DNA of 64,000 bases from Bolinopsis microptera (GCF_026151205.1 NC_087073.1:16325837-16389836), one strand, 5' to 3'; positions 23,901 to 34,409 are shown, counted from the stretch's first letter. Made by a program: numbers and translations. The notes: a model not told the origin generated them from the letters alone.

Positions 23901-26900
23901 TTGTCGTGAAGATATATATATATATAATATAGACGCTTTTTGCAGTCAATTGTAGCCTACATTTAAGTGTCCGTAGATTCGAAAGTATAAACGATACAGT
24001 CATCTCGAACCACAGGTTTTAAAGATAATCGTTTAAGCTTTAGTTTACATTGTATTGAAAAATAATTTAACGTCATCATTGATAAACAATACTTTTTGTA
24101 TTGTTTATCAATGATATTCCTCTTGGCCTTTCGGATAATACTGATATTGTTTTGTATGCCGATGATACAAAAATCTGGCGTAAAATACATTCATCTTCTG
24201 ATAATACCAATTTACAAATGGATATAGACTATCTCTCTGACTGGGCACTTAGAAACAAAATGCGATTCCATCCAGCAAAATGTAAAGTGCTTATTGTTTC
24301 AGGAAAACCATCTTTATCTCCTCCATTCGCATATAATCTTGATGGCTCTCCTCTTGTGTATGTAGAGTTAGAAAAAGATCTTGGAGTCGATGTTACTCCT
24401 AAGCTCAGTTGGAATAGTCAGTGCGACAGAATTTATACTAAGGCCTGCCAACAACTTGGTATGGTCAGAAGAGATGGCCATATTGTCATTGATCAGAAAC
24501 GTCGCCGGGCGCTTTACCTCTCCCTGGTTCGTAGCCAATTCGAAAATTGTTCCATAATCTGGCGCCCTTGTAATAAATCACTTAGTGATAAATTAGAAAG
24601 TCTCCAAAAGAGAGCTATTAAATGGATTCTGTCTGAAGAGGGCCGCAGTTATCCACCTGAGCAATATGTCAAAAAGTGCAAGCTTGTCGACATTCTCCCT
24701 TTGTCTCAAAAGTTTGACTTGAATGATCTTATTTTTTTCCACAAAGTTCTTAACAATTTAATTCCTGTATCGCTGCCTCACTATCTCTCTTTATATCAGG
24801 GCACTTCTCGACTAAGACGTTGCCACCTCGACAGTCTGTCTATTGTGTCATCAATTTTACCTAAGTTAAGTCAGAATTCACACACCACATTTACCTCAAA
24901 TAGCCCACTGGCAAAATCATTTTTCTACAGAACCCATATACTGTGGAATGGACTCCCTTTACAGGTAAGACAGATTGTGTCTACTAGTCTTTTCAAAGCT
25001 GAGGTCACTAAGCATCTATGGAAATGTTTATTGGATAGTGAAACAACAGTCTAGCCTAGTCTCTTTGCTCCCCATATTATTATTATATAGTTTTATTAAT
25101 TTTTTTATCTACCTTCCTATACTTTCAACATCATATCACACTTCACCCGCACACCTCACACATTAATGACCATATCAGACCTGTATCTAATGTATCTGGA
25201 ATTTGACGTATTGAAATACCAATTTTGACTATATATCCACAGTTATTCACCATGGATTTGTTTGTTATTAAATAGTTTTTCATAAATTTTTGGATTTAGA
25301 TTAATTCGATGTAATGGGTCCAAGTTACTGCGGACATAGTTCACTATGTGTTTACCGTGTTTGGGTGCCCATCATATTTTACAGATGGGGGCGATATTTT
25401 GAACGATTCTATTTTATATTCATCTATTGCTGTACTCTGTAAAATTTGAAAAGTATTTAATTAAAAAAAAAAAAATCATCACTTGATGACGTCATCAAAT
25501 TAAGTGTTTTAAAAACTTGATTTTTGACAAAGTAACAACTTTTCAAATCGATTTTACGCTATTAAGGAGTAATTTTATTCAAAATCTGAGGACATTTTCA
25601 CCTTAGATAATTGTTCAAGCATTCTGAAAATCTACCGGAAAGTTTTCCTACCTTGCTCCTTCATAAAGATATTCGCTATTGAAGTTTGTGCTTTTTTGAA
25701 GAATAATTTTATAAAAACACAAAAGTTGTGAATTAGTATTCTCTGGTGTTGGGTCATCCCTTGGGTTGTGGAGCTCAATTTTGCTTCTTAAAGGTGTAAA
25801 TTGTGTTATAGGCTAGTTTTAAAGTTAAAAATCGAAAAGTTGCACACGTGGGGACACGCCCAAATTTATTTAAAATAGCTAAAATCACTAAAAATTTTGA
25901 TTTTCACGATTTTTATCAACTTTGGAGTCCCGTTGTGATCCAAGTTCTTTTTGAAATCTTCTGAAACTTTGCATGCTTATCAAACTATATATTAAATACC
26001 ACTATGCAAAAATTTACGGTGATTCAATATTGTATACGCACGCAACGTCCGCTCAAAGTTTGCACGCGCGAAAGGTGAGAATTTTGCTCATTCGTGATTT
26101 CGAATATATTCTGCTTTCCACGATATTTAAATGGCATTATATATGAATTAAATGCCAACTTGAATGAGTAAAAAGTGCCATATTCAGTCGGTTATCGACA
26201 GATATACCTAACTAAACACAAGGAAACGTTTTCAAAGGCAGAATTTCGAAATCGTCGGAATTACCTCCTTGTTAATGAAGTTTCGATTGTGTAAATTATC
26301 CTGACATTATAATCAAAAAGAGATGATATTTGACCAAAACCCATAATCATGGGTAGAGTGTACCGCTGCCAGTGTCTCTCTTTTCCAAACAAAAGGAAAT
26401 GATATTAATTTGAGGAACCGTCCGCTAATGCAAATTGATACCGAGAATGAAATCGGTCGCTCGCTTTTCCCATTTAATAAGCTTTATTACAATTCGTAAG
26501 CCGTGAATGAATGGGAAAAGCGAGCGACCGATTTCATTCTCGGTATCAATTTGCATTAGCGGACGGTTCCTCAAATTAATATCATTTCCTTTTGTTTGGA
26601 AAAGAGAGACACTGGCAGCGGTACACTCTACCCATGATTATGGGTTTTGGTCAAATATATATATGTATATATGTATAGACGCTTTTGCAGTAAATTGTAG
26701 CCTACATTTAAGTGTCCGTAGATTCAAAAGTATAAAAGATACAGTCATTTCGAACCACAGGTTTTGAAGATAATTTTTTATACTTTAGTTTACATTATAT
26801 CGAAAAATAATTTATCGTCATCATCATCACTTGATGACGTCATCAATTTAAGTGTTTTTAAAACTTGATTTTTGACAAAATAACAACTTTTCAAATCGAT

Positions 26901-29900
26901 TTTAAAGCATTAAGGAGTAATTTTATTCAAAATCTGAGGACATTTTCACCTTAGATAATTGTTCAAGCATTCTGAAAATCTACCGGAAAGTTTTCCTACC
27001 TTGCTCCTTCATAAAGATATTCGCTATTGAAGTTTGTGCTTTTTTGAAGAATAATTTTATAAAAACACAAAAGTTGTGAATTAGTATTCTCTGGTGTTGG
27101 GCCATCCCTTGGGTTGTGGAGCTCAATTTTGCTTCCTAAAGGTCTAAATTGTGTTATAGGCTAGTTTTAAAGTTGAAAATCGAATTGCACACGTGGGGAC
27201 ACGCCCAAATTCATTTAAAATAGCTAAAATCACTAAAAATTGTTATTTTCACGATTTTTACCAACTTTGGAGTCCCGTTGTGATCCAAGTTCTTTTTGAA
27301 ATCTTCTGAAACTTTTCATGCTTATCAAACTATATATTAAATAACACTATGCAAAAATTTATGGTGATTCAATATTTTATGCGCACGCAACGTCCGCTCA
27401 AAGTTTGCACGTGCGAAAGGTGAGAATTTTGCTCATTCGTGATTTCGAATATATTCTGCTTTCCCACGATATTAAAATGGCATTATATATGAATTTAATG
27501 CCAACTTGAATGAGTAAAAAGTGCTATATTCAGTCTGTTATTGACAGATATGCCTACCTAAACACAAGGAAACGTTTTCAAAGGTAAAATTTCGAAATCG
27601 TTGAAATTACCTCCTTATTAAGTTTCGACTGTGTAAATTATCCTGACATTATAATCAAAAAGAGATGATATTTGACCAAAACCCATAATCATGGGTAGAG
27701 TGAACCGCTGCCAGTGTCTCTCTTTTCCAAACAAAAGAAAATGATATTAATTTGAGGAACCGTCCGCAAATGCAAATTGATACCGAGAATGAAATCGGTC
27801 GCTCGCTTTTCCCATTCATTCACGGCTTACGTATTGTAATAAAGCTTATTGAATGGGAAAAGCGAGCGACCGATTTCATTCTCGGTATCAATTTGCATTT
27901 GCGGACGGTTCCTCAAATTAATATCATTTTCTTTTGTTTGGAAAAGAGAGACACTGGCAGCGGTTCACTCTACCCATGATTATGGGTTTTGGTCAAATAT
28001 TCACAATACTATTTACCCCCTTTACTATTTACCCCCCTTTACTATTTACCCCCTTTATTATTTACCCCCTTTATTATTTACCCCCTTTATTATGTACCCC
28101 CTTTACTTTTATACCCCCTTTACTATTATACCCCCTTTACTATTATACCCCCTTTACTATTATACCCCTTTATTTTTTTTGCCACGACAGTTTAATGTCA
28201 TTATATATGAATTTAATTCCAATTTGAATGAGTATTAAGTGGTATATTCAGTCAGTGATCGACCGATATGCTTACCTAAACACAAGGAAATGTTTTTAAA
28301 AGAAAAATTTCGAAATCGTTGAAACTTCCTCCTTATTAATGAAGATATCAGTTTATATTTCAAATTTATAAAGTACCCTGACATTATAATCAAAAATTGT
28401 AATAGATTAAGAATAACTATCCGAAGGCAGCTGTACTCGGCAATAAAGATTCAATAATCTTCAGTTAATTCAATAAGTAATAAATACCACCCTCATTTGA
28501 AAAAAATGAACGCGAATATTTTTCGAGTTGACAAATTCCTCGAACCAGTGGTGATACTAAGTCATACCAGAAAGAAATATTTAAATTGGGCACTCAGTGA
28601 CTGAGCTATAAAGGCCAACGTATGGGTACTGACTTTTGGCCCACCCTGTATATATATCCATAGACACAGTGTTTCGTCCTATTAGGACTCATCAGTATGG
28701 CTCAAATCATCAAGGTTGGTTTTGCCGATGGCGGGTATCGATCCAGCTCAAGGTTGGTTTTGCTGATGGCGGGTATATATATACTTCACGACAATCTGTT
28801 GTAAAACAGGGGTTCCAGAAAACCTACTTCCCGATACTCCTGAAACATAAAATTTTTTACATTCGATTTGGACAAACTGCAAAGTTTCAGATCTCTAACT
28901 CAATTTTAACATGGTTTTTAAGGCACCTGAATATGGCGATTTTGGGATTTTTACCTAATTTTGTATAACATGCTGGCGCGTATTTTGCGCAAATTTCTTA
29001 AAAACCTCCACATAACTATTTCTTATTCCTGTCATCTTTAACATTGAATTAAAATGTTTTTTACTTAAATATACCTGCTGAACTACTTTCGATGAATATT
29101 AATGCCTGGAAAACAATAAAGGGGATATAATAGTATAGGGGGTAAATATTGTAGGTTTATAACCTACCAGGACGCGCGCCGAGTTGGACTCGTCGACGGT
29201 CCTGGAATATGGAACAGATATTTTACGAGTATCACCCGTTAAGGGTAAATAGTATTGTGAATATAACGGCAACGGTAATGCTTGCCAGCATTGTGATAAA
29301 CAATTGAACGCATATTCATGGTGGTAATAAGGGATAGTCAATCCACTTTCAAAGGTAATGACATCCTGTTCTCTGACTGCAGGTGGCACAACTACATCTC
29401 CATTGGGGGGCTCAGGATAGTGACGGATCTGAGAACTGGCTGGACGGGAAACAGTTCTCTGCTGAGGCGCATCTTGTTACTTCTTACGGAGACGGATCAA
29501 AATACGCTGTTATCAACCGTTTCTTCAAAGTCGTAAGTTACATGTTACCAACGTTATGCTAGCAGCTGGAAGTGGACCACAAATGCCACTTATCGTCGAT
29601 TGAATATCTGCTGTTGAGTTTTAGTAGGGAGTTGATGTAAAAACAAAATGTAGCTATAAATTCCTTATCCTATGTTAAATAAATCTTCAGGGTGCAGAGA
29701 ATGCTCAGATCGCTAAAATGATCGCTTCAGCTGAAGCAGAGGGTGAAAATAGAGACAGTAAGTTTCGCCAATCAAATTTATTATAAAATTCAATAAGTAT
29801 TGTCAAAATTGGTCATCTTCACTGATTTTCTGAAGACGGTCGAAGGAAATCCACTAACTTAACGTTTTTACAGTTGCGGATTTCGACTTGAGTGCCCTCT

Positions 29901-30311
29901 TTCCAAGTGACATCAAGGAGGTTATAACGTATGAAGGTGGATTGACTACCCCTGAGTGTGACGAAGTTGTTCACTGGATTGTCGTTCCCGAACCTCTCAC
30001 AATATCAACCGCACAGGTATGACATTTGGAACAAAATATGACAAAAACAAAAATTCGTCTGATTCAACATAATATAGCATTATGATTTAATACCATAGGA
30101 AAAATACGCATTATCCTTTCAGTTGGCTAAATTGAGGGTAGTTAAACTCGGTGACGGGACTGGAGACGCCAAGACTTTCAACTGGAGGAACAAACAAGAT
30201 TTAAATGAACGAACCTTCAAGCACTATAAAATGAAGACCTCAGCCTCCGCCGCTACTGTTATCTCACCTCTGCTTGCTCTTCTGGCACTCATTGTTAATG
30301 TGTTCTACTAA
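20901..30311 (+). CDS. Membrane-anchored alpha carbonic anhydrase, six exons
   Basis: Exons 20901-21087, 21211-21323, 29383-29532, 29691-29757, 29874-30016 and 30123-30311 join in frame at consensus GT-AG sites to give about 282 aa. Alpha carbonic anhydrases hydrate CO2 to bicarbonate. Visible: signal peptide (residues 1-18), QSPVDV (41-46), QLHLHWG with zinc ligands H105 and H107, EAHLV with H130, and the LTTPEC gate loop (196-201). C33 and C201 are placed to form the disulphide of secreted isoforms. The last 22 or so residues are hydrophobic with no following basic tail, suggesting a GPI signal, so the enzyme should face outside the cell. The spacing from QSPVDV to HLH matches the family, but the usual proton-shuttle His (NGH motif) is replaced in the NNLNAI region. 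Intron 2 is about 8 kb and packed with repeats. The first exon's start codon was chosen because it begins the signal peptide. Confidence 0.88.
21464..21791. mobile_element. Palindromic MITE, copy 1
   Basis: Near-perfect inverted repeat. Each arm of about 145 bp starts ATTTGACCAAAACCCAT and runs through CCGAGAATGAAATCGGTCGC to CCCATTCA, and the loop is about 40 bp. Two other copies lie in the same intron at 26326-26658 and 27668-28000. The open frames it gives on both strands (for example 21546-21806) are copies of the palindrome and are not genes. Confidence 0.85.
21800..23030 (-). repeat. Intronic repeat X, copy 1 (minus orientation), interrupted
   Basis: A ~1-kb repeat present three times in the intron. 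This copy is inverted relative to the copies at 23931-26325 and 26674-27667. Shared blocks include GATGACGTCATCAAGTGATG, CACGTGGGGACACGCCCAAA, GGGACTCCAAAGTTG and CCTGACATTATAATC. One end always abuts a palindromic MITE, so X plus palindrome probably moved or duplicated together. It is split by the 241-bp insertion at 21822-22062. No coding potential. Confidence 0.75.
21822..22062. mobile_element. 241-bp insertion with 13-bp target duplication
   Basis: The insertion is flanked by exact copies of ATAATGTCAGGAT at 21809-21821 and 22063-22075. The other X copies (near 26290 and 27640) carry this 13-mer once, continuous with the flanking sequence, which shows the empty site. There is no poly(A), no tRNA-like B box and no coding frame. 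Duplication length fits target-primed reverse transcription, so it may be a SINE or other small retro-insertion. Confidence 0.7.
23060..23914 (+). repeat. Intronic repeat Y, two tandem copies of about 428 bp
   Basis: Unit starts TATCACAATGCTGGCAAGCA, contains CCCTATACTATTATATCCCC and ends ACAACAGATTGTCGTGAAG. The second unit begins at about 23488 and is nearly identical. A third copy lies inverted at 28794-29302. Open frames within it (22957-23157, 23392-23583) are shared by the copies and have no known motif. Confidence 0.75.
23931..26325 (+). repeat. Intronic repeat X, copy 2, split by a LINE
   Basis: The two halves, 23931-24080 and 25476-26325, together match the uninterrupted copy at 26674-27667. 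The break at the GTCATCAT word is where the truncated LINE inserted. It is followed directly by palindromic MITE copy 2. Confidence 0.75.
24075..25475 (+). mobile_element. 5'-truncated LINE with 3' half of reverse transcriptase, inside carbonic anhydrase intron
   Basis: An open frame from 24101 to 25054 (317 codons) begins inside the reverse transcriptase palm: FINDIPLG is followed by the catalytic LYADDTKIW at residues 18-26, then the thumb (KDLGVDV, LSWNSQCD) and a C-terminal region. No frameshifts are seen, so it is a fairly young insert. A 3' UTR of about 400 bp ends in a 13-A tail (25463-25475). It splits repeat X at a TCATCA word that appears on both sides, a short probable target duplication. 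The 5' junction is an 18-bp perfect inverted repeat (24075-24092 and 24098-24115). It is non-functional because the N-terminal half is missing. It resembles jockey/CR1-like LINEs, with the exact clade not decidable here. Confidence 0.88.
26326..26658. mobile_element. Palindromic MITE, copy 2
   Basis: Same arms as copy 1 with a few substitutions (GTACCGC for GAACCGC, CCGCTAATGC for CTGCAAATGC). The central loop reads in the opposite direction to copies 1 and 3 on this strand. It is followed by a TATATATATG microsatellite. Confidence 0.85.
26674..27667 (+). repeat. Intronic repeat X, copy 3 (uninterrupted)
   Basis: Complete copy running from the ATAGACGCTTTTGCAGT word to CCTGACATTATAATC, directly followed by palindromic MITE copy 3. 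It serves as the reference that exposes the insertions in copies 1 and 2. Confidence 0.75.
27668..28000. mobile_element. Palindromic MITE, copy 3
   Basis: Third copy of the palindrome. Its loop orientation relative to the adjoining X repeat is opposite to that in copies 1 and 2. Overlapping open frames at 27752-28238 are palindrome plus microsatellite and are not genes. Confidence 0.85.
28005..28170 (+). repeat. Microsatellite TTTACCCCCTTTACTA
   Basis: About ten imperfect units of 14-16 bp of the type CTATTTACCCCCTTTA, later TATTATACCCCCTTTA. It apparently expanded from the TATACTATTATATCCCC word of repeat Y. Confidence 0.8.
28610..28793. repeat. Dispersed repeat with duplicated AAGGTTGGTTTTGC unit
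   Basis: Two copies of a unit reading AAGGTTGGTTTTGC(C/T)GATGGCGGGTAT follow a GTTTCGTCCTATTAGGACTC word that contains a short inverted repeat. No coding function is seen. It lies within carbonic anhydrase intron 2. Confidence 0.4.
28794..29302 (-). repeat. Intronic repeat Y, inverted copy
   Basis: Inverted relative to the tandem pair at 23060-23914. It contains the ~90-bp hairpin repeat at 29149-29243 inserted between TAAATATT and GGGTAAATAGT. It ends about 80 bp before carbonic anhydrase exon 3. Confidence 0.7.
29149..29243 (-). repeat. ~90-bp hairpin-rich repeat, complete copy
   Basis: Read on the minus strand it has, in order: a 6-bp hairpin ACGGGT/ACTCGT, an AT-rich spacer, a 7-bp stem CCAGGAC/GTCCTGG enclosing a 5-bp hairpin CGAGT/ACTCG, then a 7-bp hairpin GTAGGTT/AACCTAC. 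It sits between parts of repeat Y, showing that it moves as a unit. Confidence 0.65.
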
Positions 30312-31071
30312 ACTGTATGATAATTACAGAGATGATTCAATTTGTTAATATTAGCTTTTGACAGCAGAATATTATGTAAATAATTGCCTATTTCTGTAAG
30401 AGGTTAACGGTTCAGTATTATGTGAATGTATTACTGGGCGGCGCTCAGCCTTTCATTCCGCCTAATCTCTATGTTTATGAACTTTATAGCCTGGGGTCCC
30501 CAGGTAAGTGGAGCTACTATTTCATGAAGATGCATTTTTATGGAACCTATCATATTGATTATGAAACTTATTTAATCGGTAGAATCATGATTATTTTGAT
30601 CATGATTAAGTTTGAAGTTTGAAATATTCCAAAAATACCACTAGCTAGGTGTTAACTGTTTGATTTTGTAATATATTGATACCCCCTATTACTTATCTGT
30701 ATCAATTATCATTTCTTGTGTTTCTGTATTGTAAAATAGCTATTGTTCTCTTTAAAAGTAACCTATGGACTAGGGTATGCAACGAGATGATATATCGATT
30801 AGATTCTTGGCGATAATTGGGTCAAAATCGTTATCGGTTTATCTCAATAATTTGGTACCGATAACCGATGAAATGTTTTTAAATTCCTCCAATTAAAACA
30901 TAGAAATTTTAGATTTAATCCTTGATAATATGTTACATATCTATAAAGCAAAAAAGTCTGTTTTTAAAATCATTGCATCTTGCCCTAAATCTTAGGGGTC
31001 CTTTGCTATTTGCATATTACGTAATCACTAAAGGAATGGAGGGGGCTTCTAAATGATCACATTAGTGTAAT
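30312..31071. other. Intergenic between carbonic anhydrase and GPCR (convergent genes)
   Basis: Carries the 3' UTR of the carbonic anhydrase gene and a small dispersed repeat at 30431-30507 (GGGC.GCGCTCAGCCT ... TCATTCCGCC ... CCTGGGGTCCCCAGG). No further gene was found. Confidence 0.5.
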
Positions 31072-31077
31072 TTTATT
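31072..31077 (-). terminator. Poly(A) signal of the GPCR gene
   Basis: AATAAA on the minus strand, about 60 bp beyond the GPCR stop codon. Confidence 0.55.
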
Positions 31078-31137
31078 TTAAACACCATAGCTAGGTGTAA
31101 AACTGATAACAGAGGTTAAAAATTGACCAAAAAGCGA

Positions 31138-32385
31138 TTACGTAATGTGGCAGTCTGCAATCATCGTATTTACTATGACATTCCCATAGCTAGGTTTCCT
31201 TAAATTCGACACTCCACTGTGACTCCTTACAGCTACTGCGTTATTATAAGTAACGCTATATTTCCTCTTGTTATTTTCACTGTACGAATTAGACTCTCTA
31301 AAAACATAGCTAGTACTATTACGTCTGTTCTGGATCACCTTGACCACGAACAGCCTGAATCTCTTAAATCTGAACAGGTACAACATGGGGTTCACTGTAC
31401 TGTTCATCATTACGCTGATCGAAACCACAAAGCTTCGCAGATTAAAACTTGGCTTTTCAAACTCAAATACATTGTACTTAAATCCACTGAAACGGTCCAC
31501 GTGGGCCACAATAAAATAAGTAACAAACGGTAAATTAAATAAGATATAAATGACGGTGAACAACACCACAGTTTTAGTGACGGCCCTTTTACTGCCAGCG
31601 TCGGTGTGTTTGTGAAGTTCAATGATAGAAATGAGACAGCTGATGAGAATGGGAAATACCGGACTTGCTAACTCGATCCACATCAATGCTGAGTAGAATC
31701 TCCCGGCATGCTCGGAGTTATTGATTGCGTCCACATCCTGAATATTTAGGGTTTAGCATACAACTAACAACACTGCCCCCTCATCTTGCAGTGACATTAT
31801 TTCTTAGAACGACTTATATTAACTGGATTTAAATTAAACTGAGATAAAAATGATGAGGTAACTTACGTGAGTAAACCACTGACACTGAATGTGTGTGTCA
31901 TAGTACTGGTACAGGGTTCCGAACCAGAAGGGAATACTACTTTGAAGGAGCTGGATGACAGCGTAACCAACCATCAGACCGACTATCATCTTCTTACTGA
32001 CCGGTTTAAAGGGATACTTCAAGCTGAATGTTCTGCTGATACTGAGCACGGCTACTAGAAACACAGACATTCTCGCCAGTGCATTCCACAAGACACCCCA
32101 AATCTGGCAAAATGCCACCGATCCAAATGCTCCAGGAGCTCGGTTAGAGAGATATGATATAGATACGGGGAGTGATAGGACACATATCCCGATATCGGTG
32201 GTTGTAATGGCGATGTAGACCAGAGTGCTAAGATGCCGCGGTTTGCGGAGGAAGTAGTAAAGGGACCAGGAGTTCAGAGTAGTGCCCAGGAGAAAACAGA
32301 GCACGCAGATAAATCCGTAGAGCAGGTTTATCCAATCATTTCTGTACTGCTGTTTTTCAAAAACTGACGGATCTCCAGGGGCCAT
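31138..32385 (-). CDS. Class A (rhodopsin-like) G protein-coupled receptor, two exons
   Basis: Exon 1 is 32385-31867 and exon 2 is 31737-31138. The 129-bp intron has a GTAAGT donor and CAG acceptor in phase 0, giving 372 aa. Seven hydrophobic segments are visible. Landmark residues are N38 in TM1, D64 in TM2, C93 before TM3 and C168 in the second extracellular loop (the conserved disulphide), P243 in TM6 (FNLP where CWxP is usual), and NSTVNPMLY (285-293), an intact NPxxY. The TM3 end reads SRT (117-119) instead of DRY. The third intracellular loop is short and basic (KHTDAGSKRAVTK). The tail is rich in S, T, N and R. It should be a plasma-membrane receptor coupling to G proteins. The ligand is unknown. 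The overall look fits peptide-type or orphan receptors, which is inference. Confidence 0.88.
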
Positions 32386-34231
32386 AAGAGTTGAGACTTT
32401 CCTTGTAAATAGGTTTATTTATGACAAAAGAAGCTTAAACATGGATTATGGAAATTGGAAACCATAAGATAAACTAAATGAACTTGCTAAGTGTATATTA
32501 ATATTGTCTCAAAGTCGAACCAAAGTTGTATTAACGATTGTAGTAATACAAAATAGGTTGAGGTGATAAACATTTCTCAGATATTTGTGGTTATCGCTAA
32601 CTTTTATCTGATCATATGGCCGTGTATTGGTACCTTTAACCTTTTACTTTATTGATGGAAAGTGGACACAAGCGTACAATTGCAACATAAGTCGTCACAA
32701 TATCCAAAATAGGGTTTAACTTTATAGATATACGGGAAACCCCACAGCTGCACTGATAAAGCTTAATATTTCCTAAGTAAGACTCAGAATTCAGACTAAT
32801 AATTATAATTGATGTCGCTGATAATTAGTGATAATGACCGAGCAAAATAATTAAAACTAACGATTTGGACTGAAGATCAGACACTTGAAGCCCAGATTGA
32901 ATTTTAATTATACCTGTAGGACGTAGGTGGTGACTTACCCTCGACCAGTTAAAAGAATTCCCTTAATATAATTAGGAATGGTAAAAATAAACCTACCAAG
33001 TACGTGTTCTTACTGTCGGGGAAATTTCCAGTTCTTTTAGCTGCAGTCAATATTAATATAGAGCAGTCAATATGGGGCTCCAAATACTAAGAGCCAGGTG
33101 CAATGTGGAATGTAAGTATATGAGTGTCTCCACGTGTGACCAAGTGTTGATAAATGAACGCCCGAATGGATTATTAGCCTGACACAGTTAACATACAAAT
33201 AGCAGCATACTGAGAGGTCTCGGGATTTGTTCTAAAGAATAGCTTCGAATCAGGCAAAATCCCCCATGAACTTCGTGGATAGTAAAGTGTTTCTGAGAGC
33301 AGTTAAGTGTTTGGACGAGAATAACAATGACAAGAACAGAAATAAGTCAGCTGTCCAGACTGAGAACACAGCAGCAGCAACTTGTGTACAGATAAAGGGC
33401 TTTGTGTTCACGTCTTATACAGGTAGAACAGTGTGACTTTACTTGGAATCACGAGAAATGTGGGACATCTTAAAGATAAATTGACGGTTATTCCTGATAG
33501 CGGTAGAACGGAACGAATAGGGCCATTTCGTTCATTAATCGCAAATTACAGTGTGATCGTGCACGACGGCACCATAATTATGAACAATTACGATAATTAA
33601 GCAACTTATTATTGATAAAATAAAAGAAACAGTGCAGTGTGCCGACCCAAACAAATGAATTATAACAAACGTGAAGTTAAGTTCAAGAGTGGATTCCATT
33701 TCACAAACTTGTAACTTTGTAACCTTTACAATTACAAAACTGAGAGGTCACCAAACTTGTCTGACAAGTGTAGTGGCTCCCAAAGCCACCTTCCGGCTTC
33801 ATGAACGTTAGATATTGCTAACGAAAAGTGCGGCACAAGTCAATGAAATATATTCAATTCACCTCAGATCCGGTCGTGTGACCATGTAATATTATCATGA
33901 AGTAAGTCATGACGAAGTGAAAACTCGATCCTAATTGAGTTTTCGAGCGAGTTCTGGAATTAAAAAAGAATCCGGATAAGTGTGCAGCCGATAACAAGAG
34001 GGCATGTGGGAGGATTTTGATTACACATATTTGGCAAAAAGTGGAAGGGCGTTGGAAGTCATGACGTCAATTTAAGAACAATTTTAGTTCTGTTGAAATA
34101 TCGCGGTAGCAGAAGTGAAAACAGGTGGCACTGCGGTATGCCAAGACTTTTTGTGCGATTTGGTTTCAGTCATTACTCCTGCATAGCGGTGGAGCAGTTT
34201 CTCACCGAAATATCTGACACGCATGACTTAC
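32386..34231. other. Upstream region of the GPCR, no gene recognised
   Basis: AT-rich sequence without long open frames. A 5' UTR exon and promoter of the GPCR may lie here but no motif is convincing. Confidence 0.35.
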
Positions 34232-34409
34232 CCCTGACCTGTCTCCGTCTGCCTTTACAAGTCTGTGGATGGAATGTCTGAGAGAATAAAGGAATGCTGC
34301 CCTCCAGGATCTGACTCCCTCGGTCACCAGAAGAGACAAGACAACTTGTCATAAGACACACTAGCTGGCAAAAGATTGCGATAACTTCAGAAATAGAACT
34401 ATATCTCAT
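34232..34409 (-). CDS. Candidate first exon of a small secreted protein
   Basis: From an ATG at 34409 the frame gives MRYSSISEVIAIFCQLVCLM and further hydrophobic residues to about 27, resembling a signal peptide or anchor. A region ending QTCKGRRRQVRG follows, where the reading meets a perfect GTAAGT donor (34231-34226). KGRRR is the kind of basic site, with a preceding Gly, at which amidated peptides are cut from precursors. No downstream exon was identified and there is no homology I recognise. It could be chance, since the whole support is one exon of 178 bp. Confidence 0.25.
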
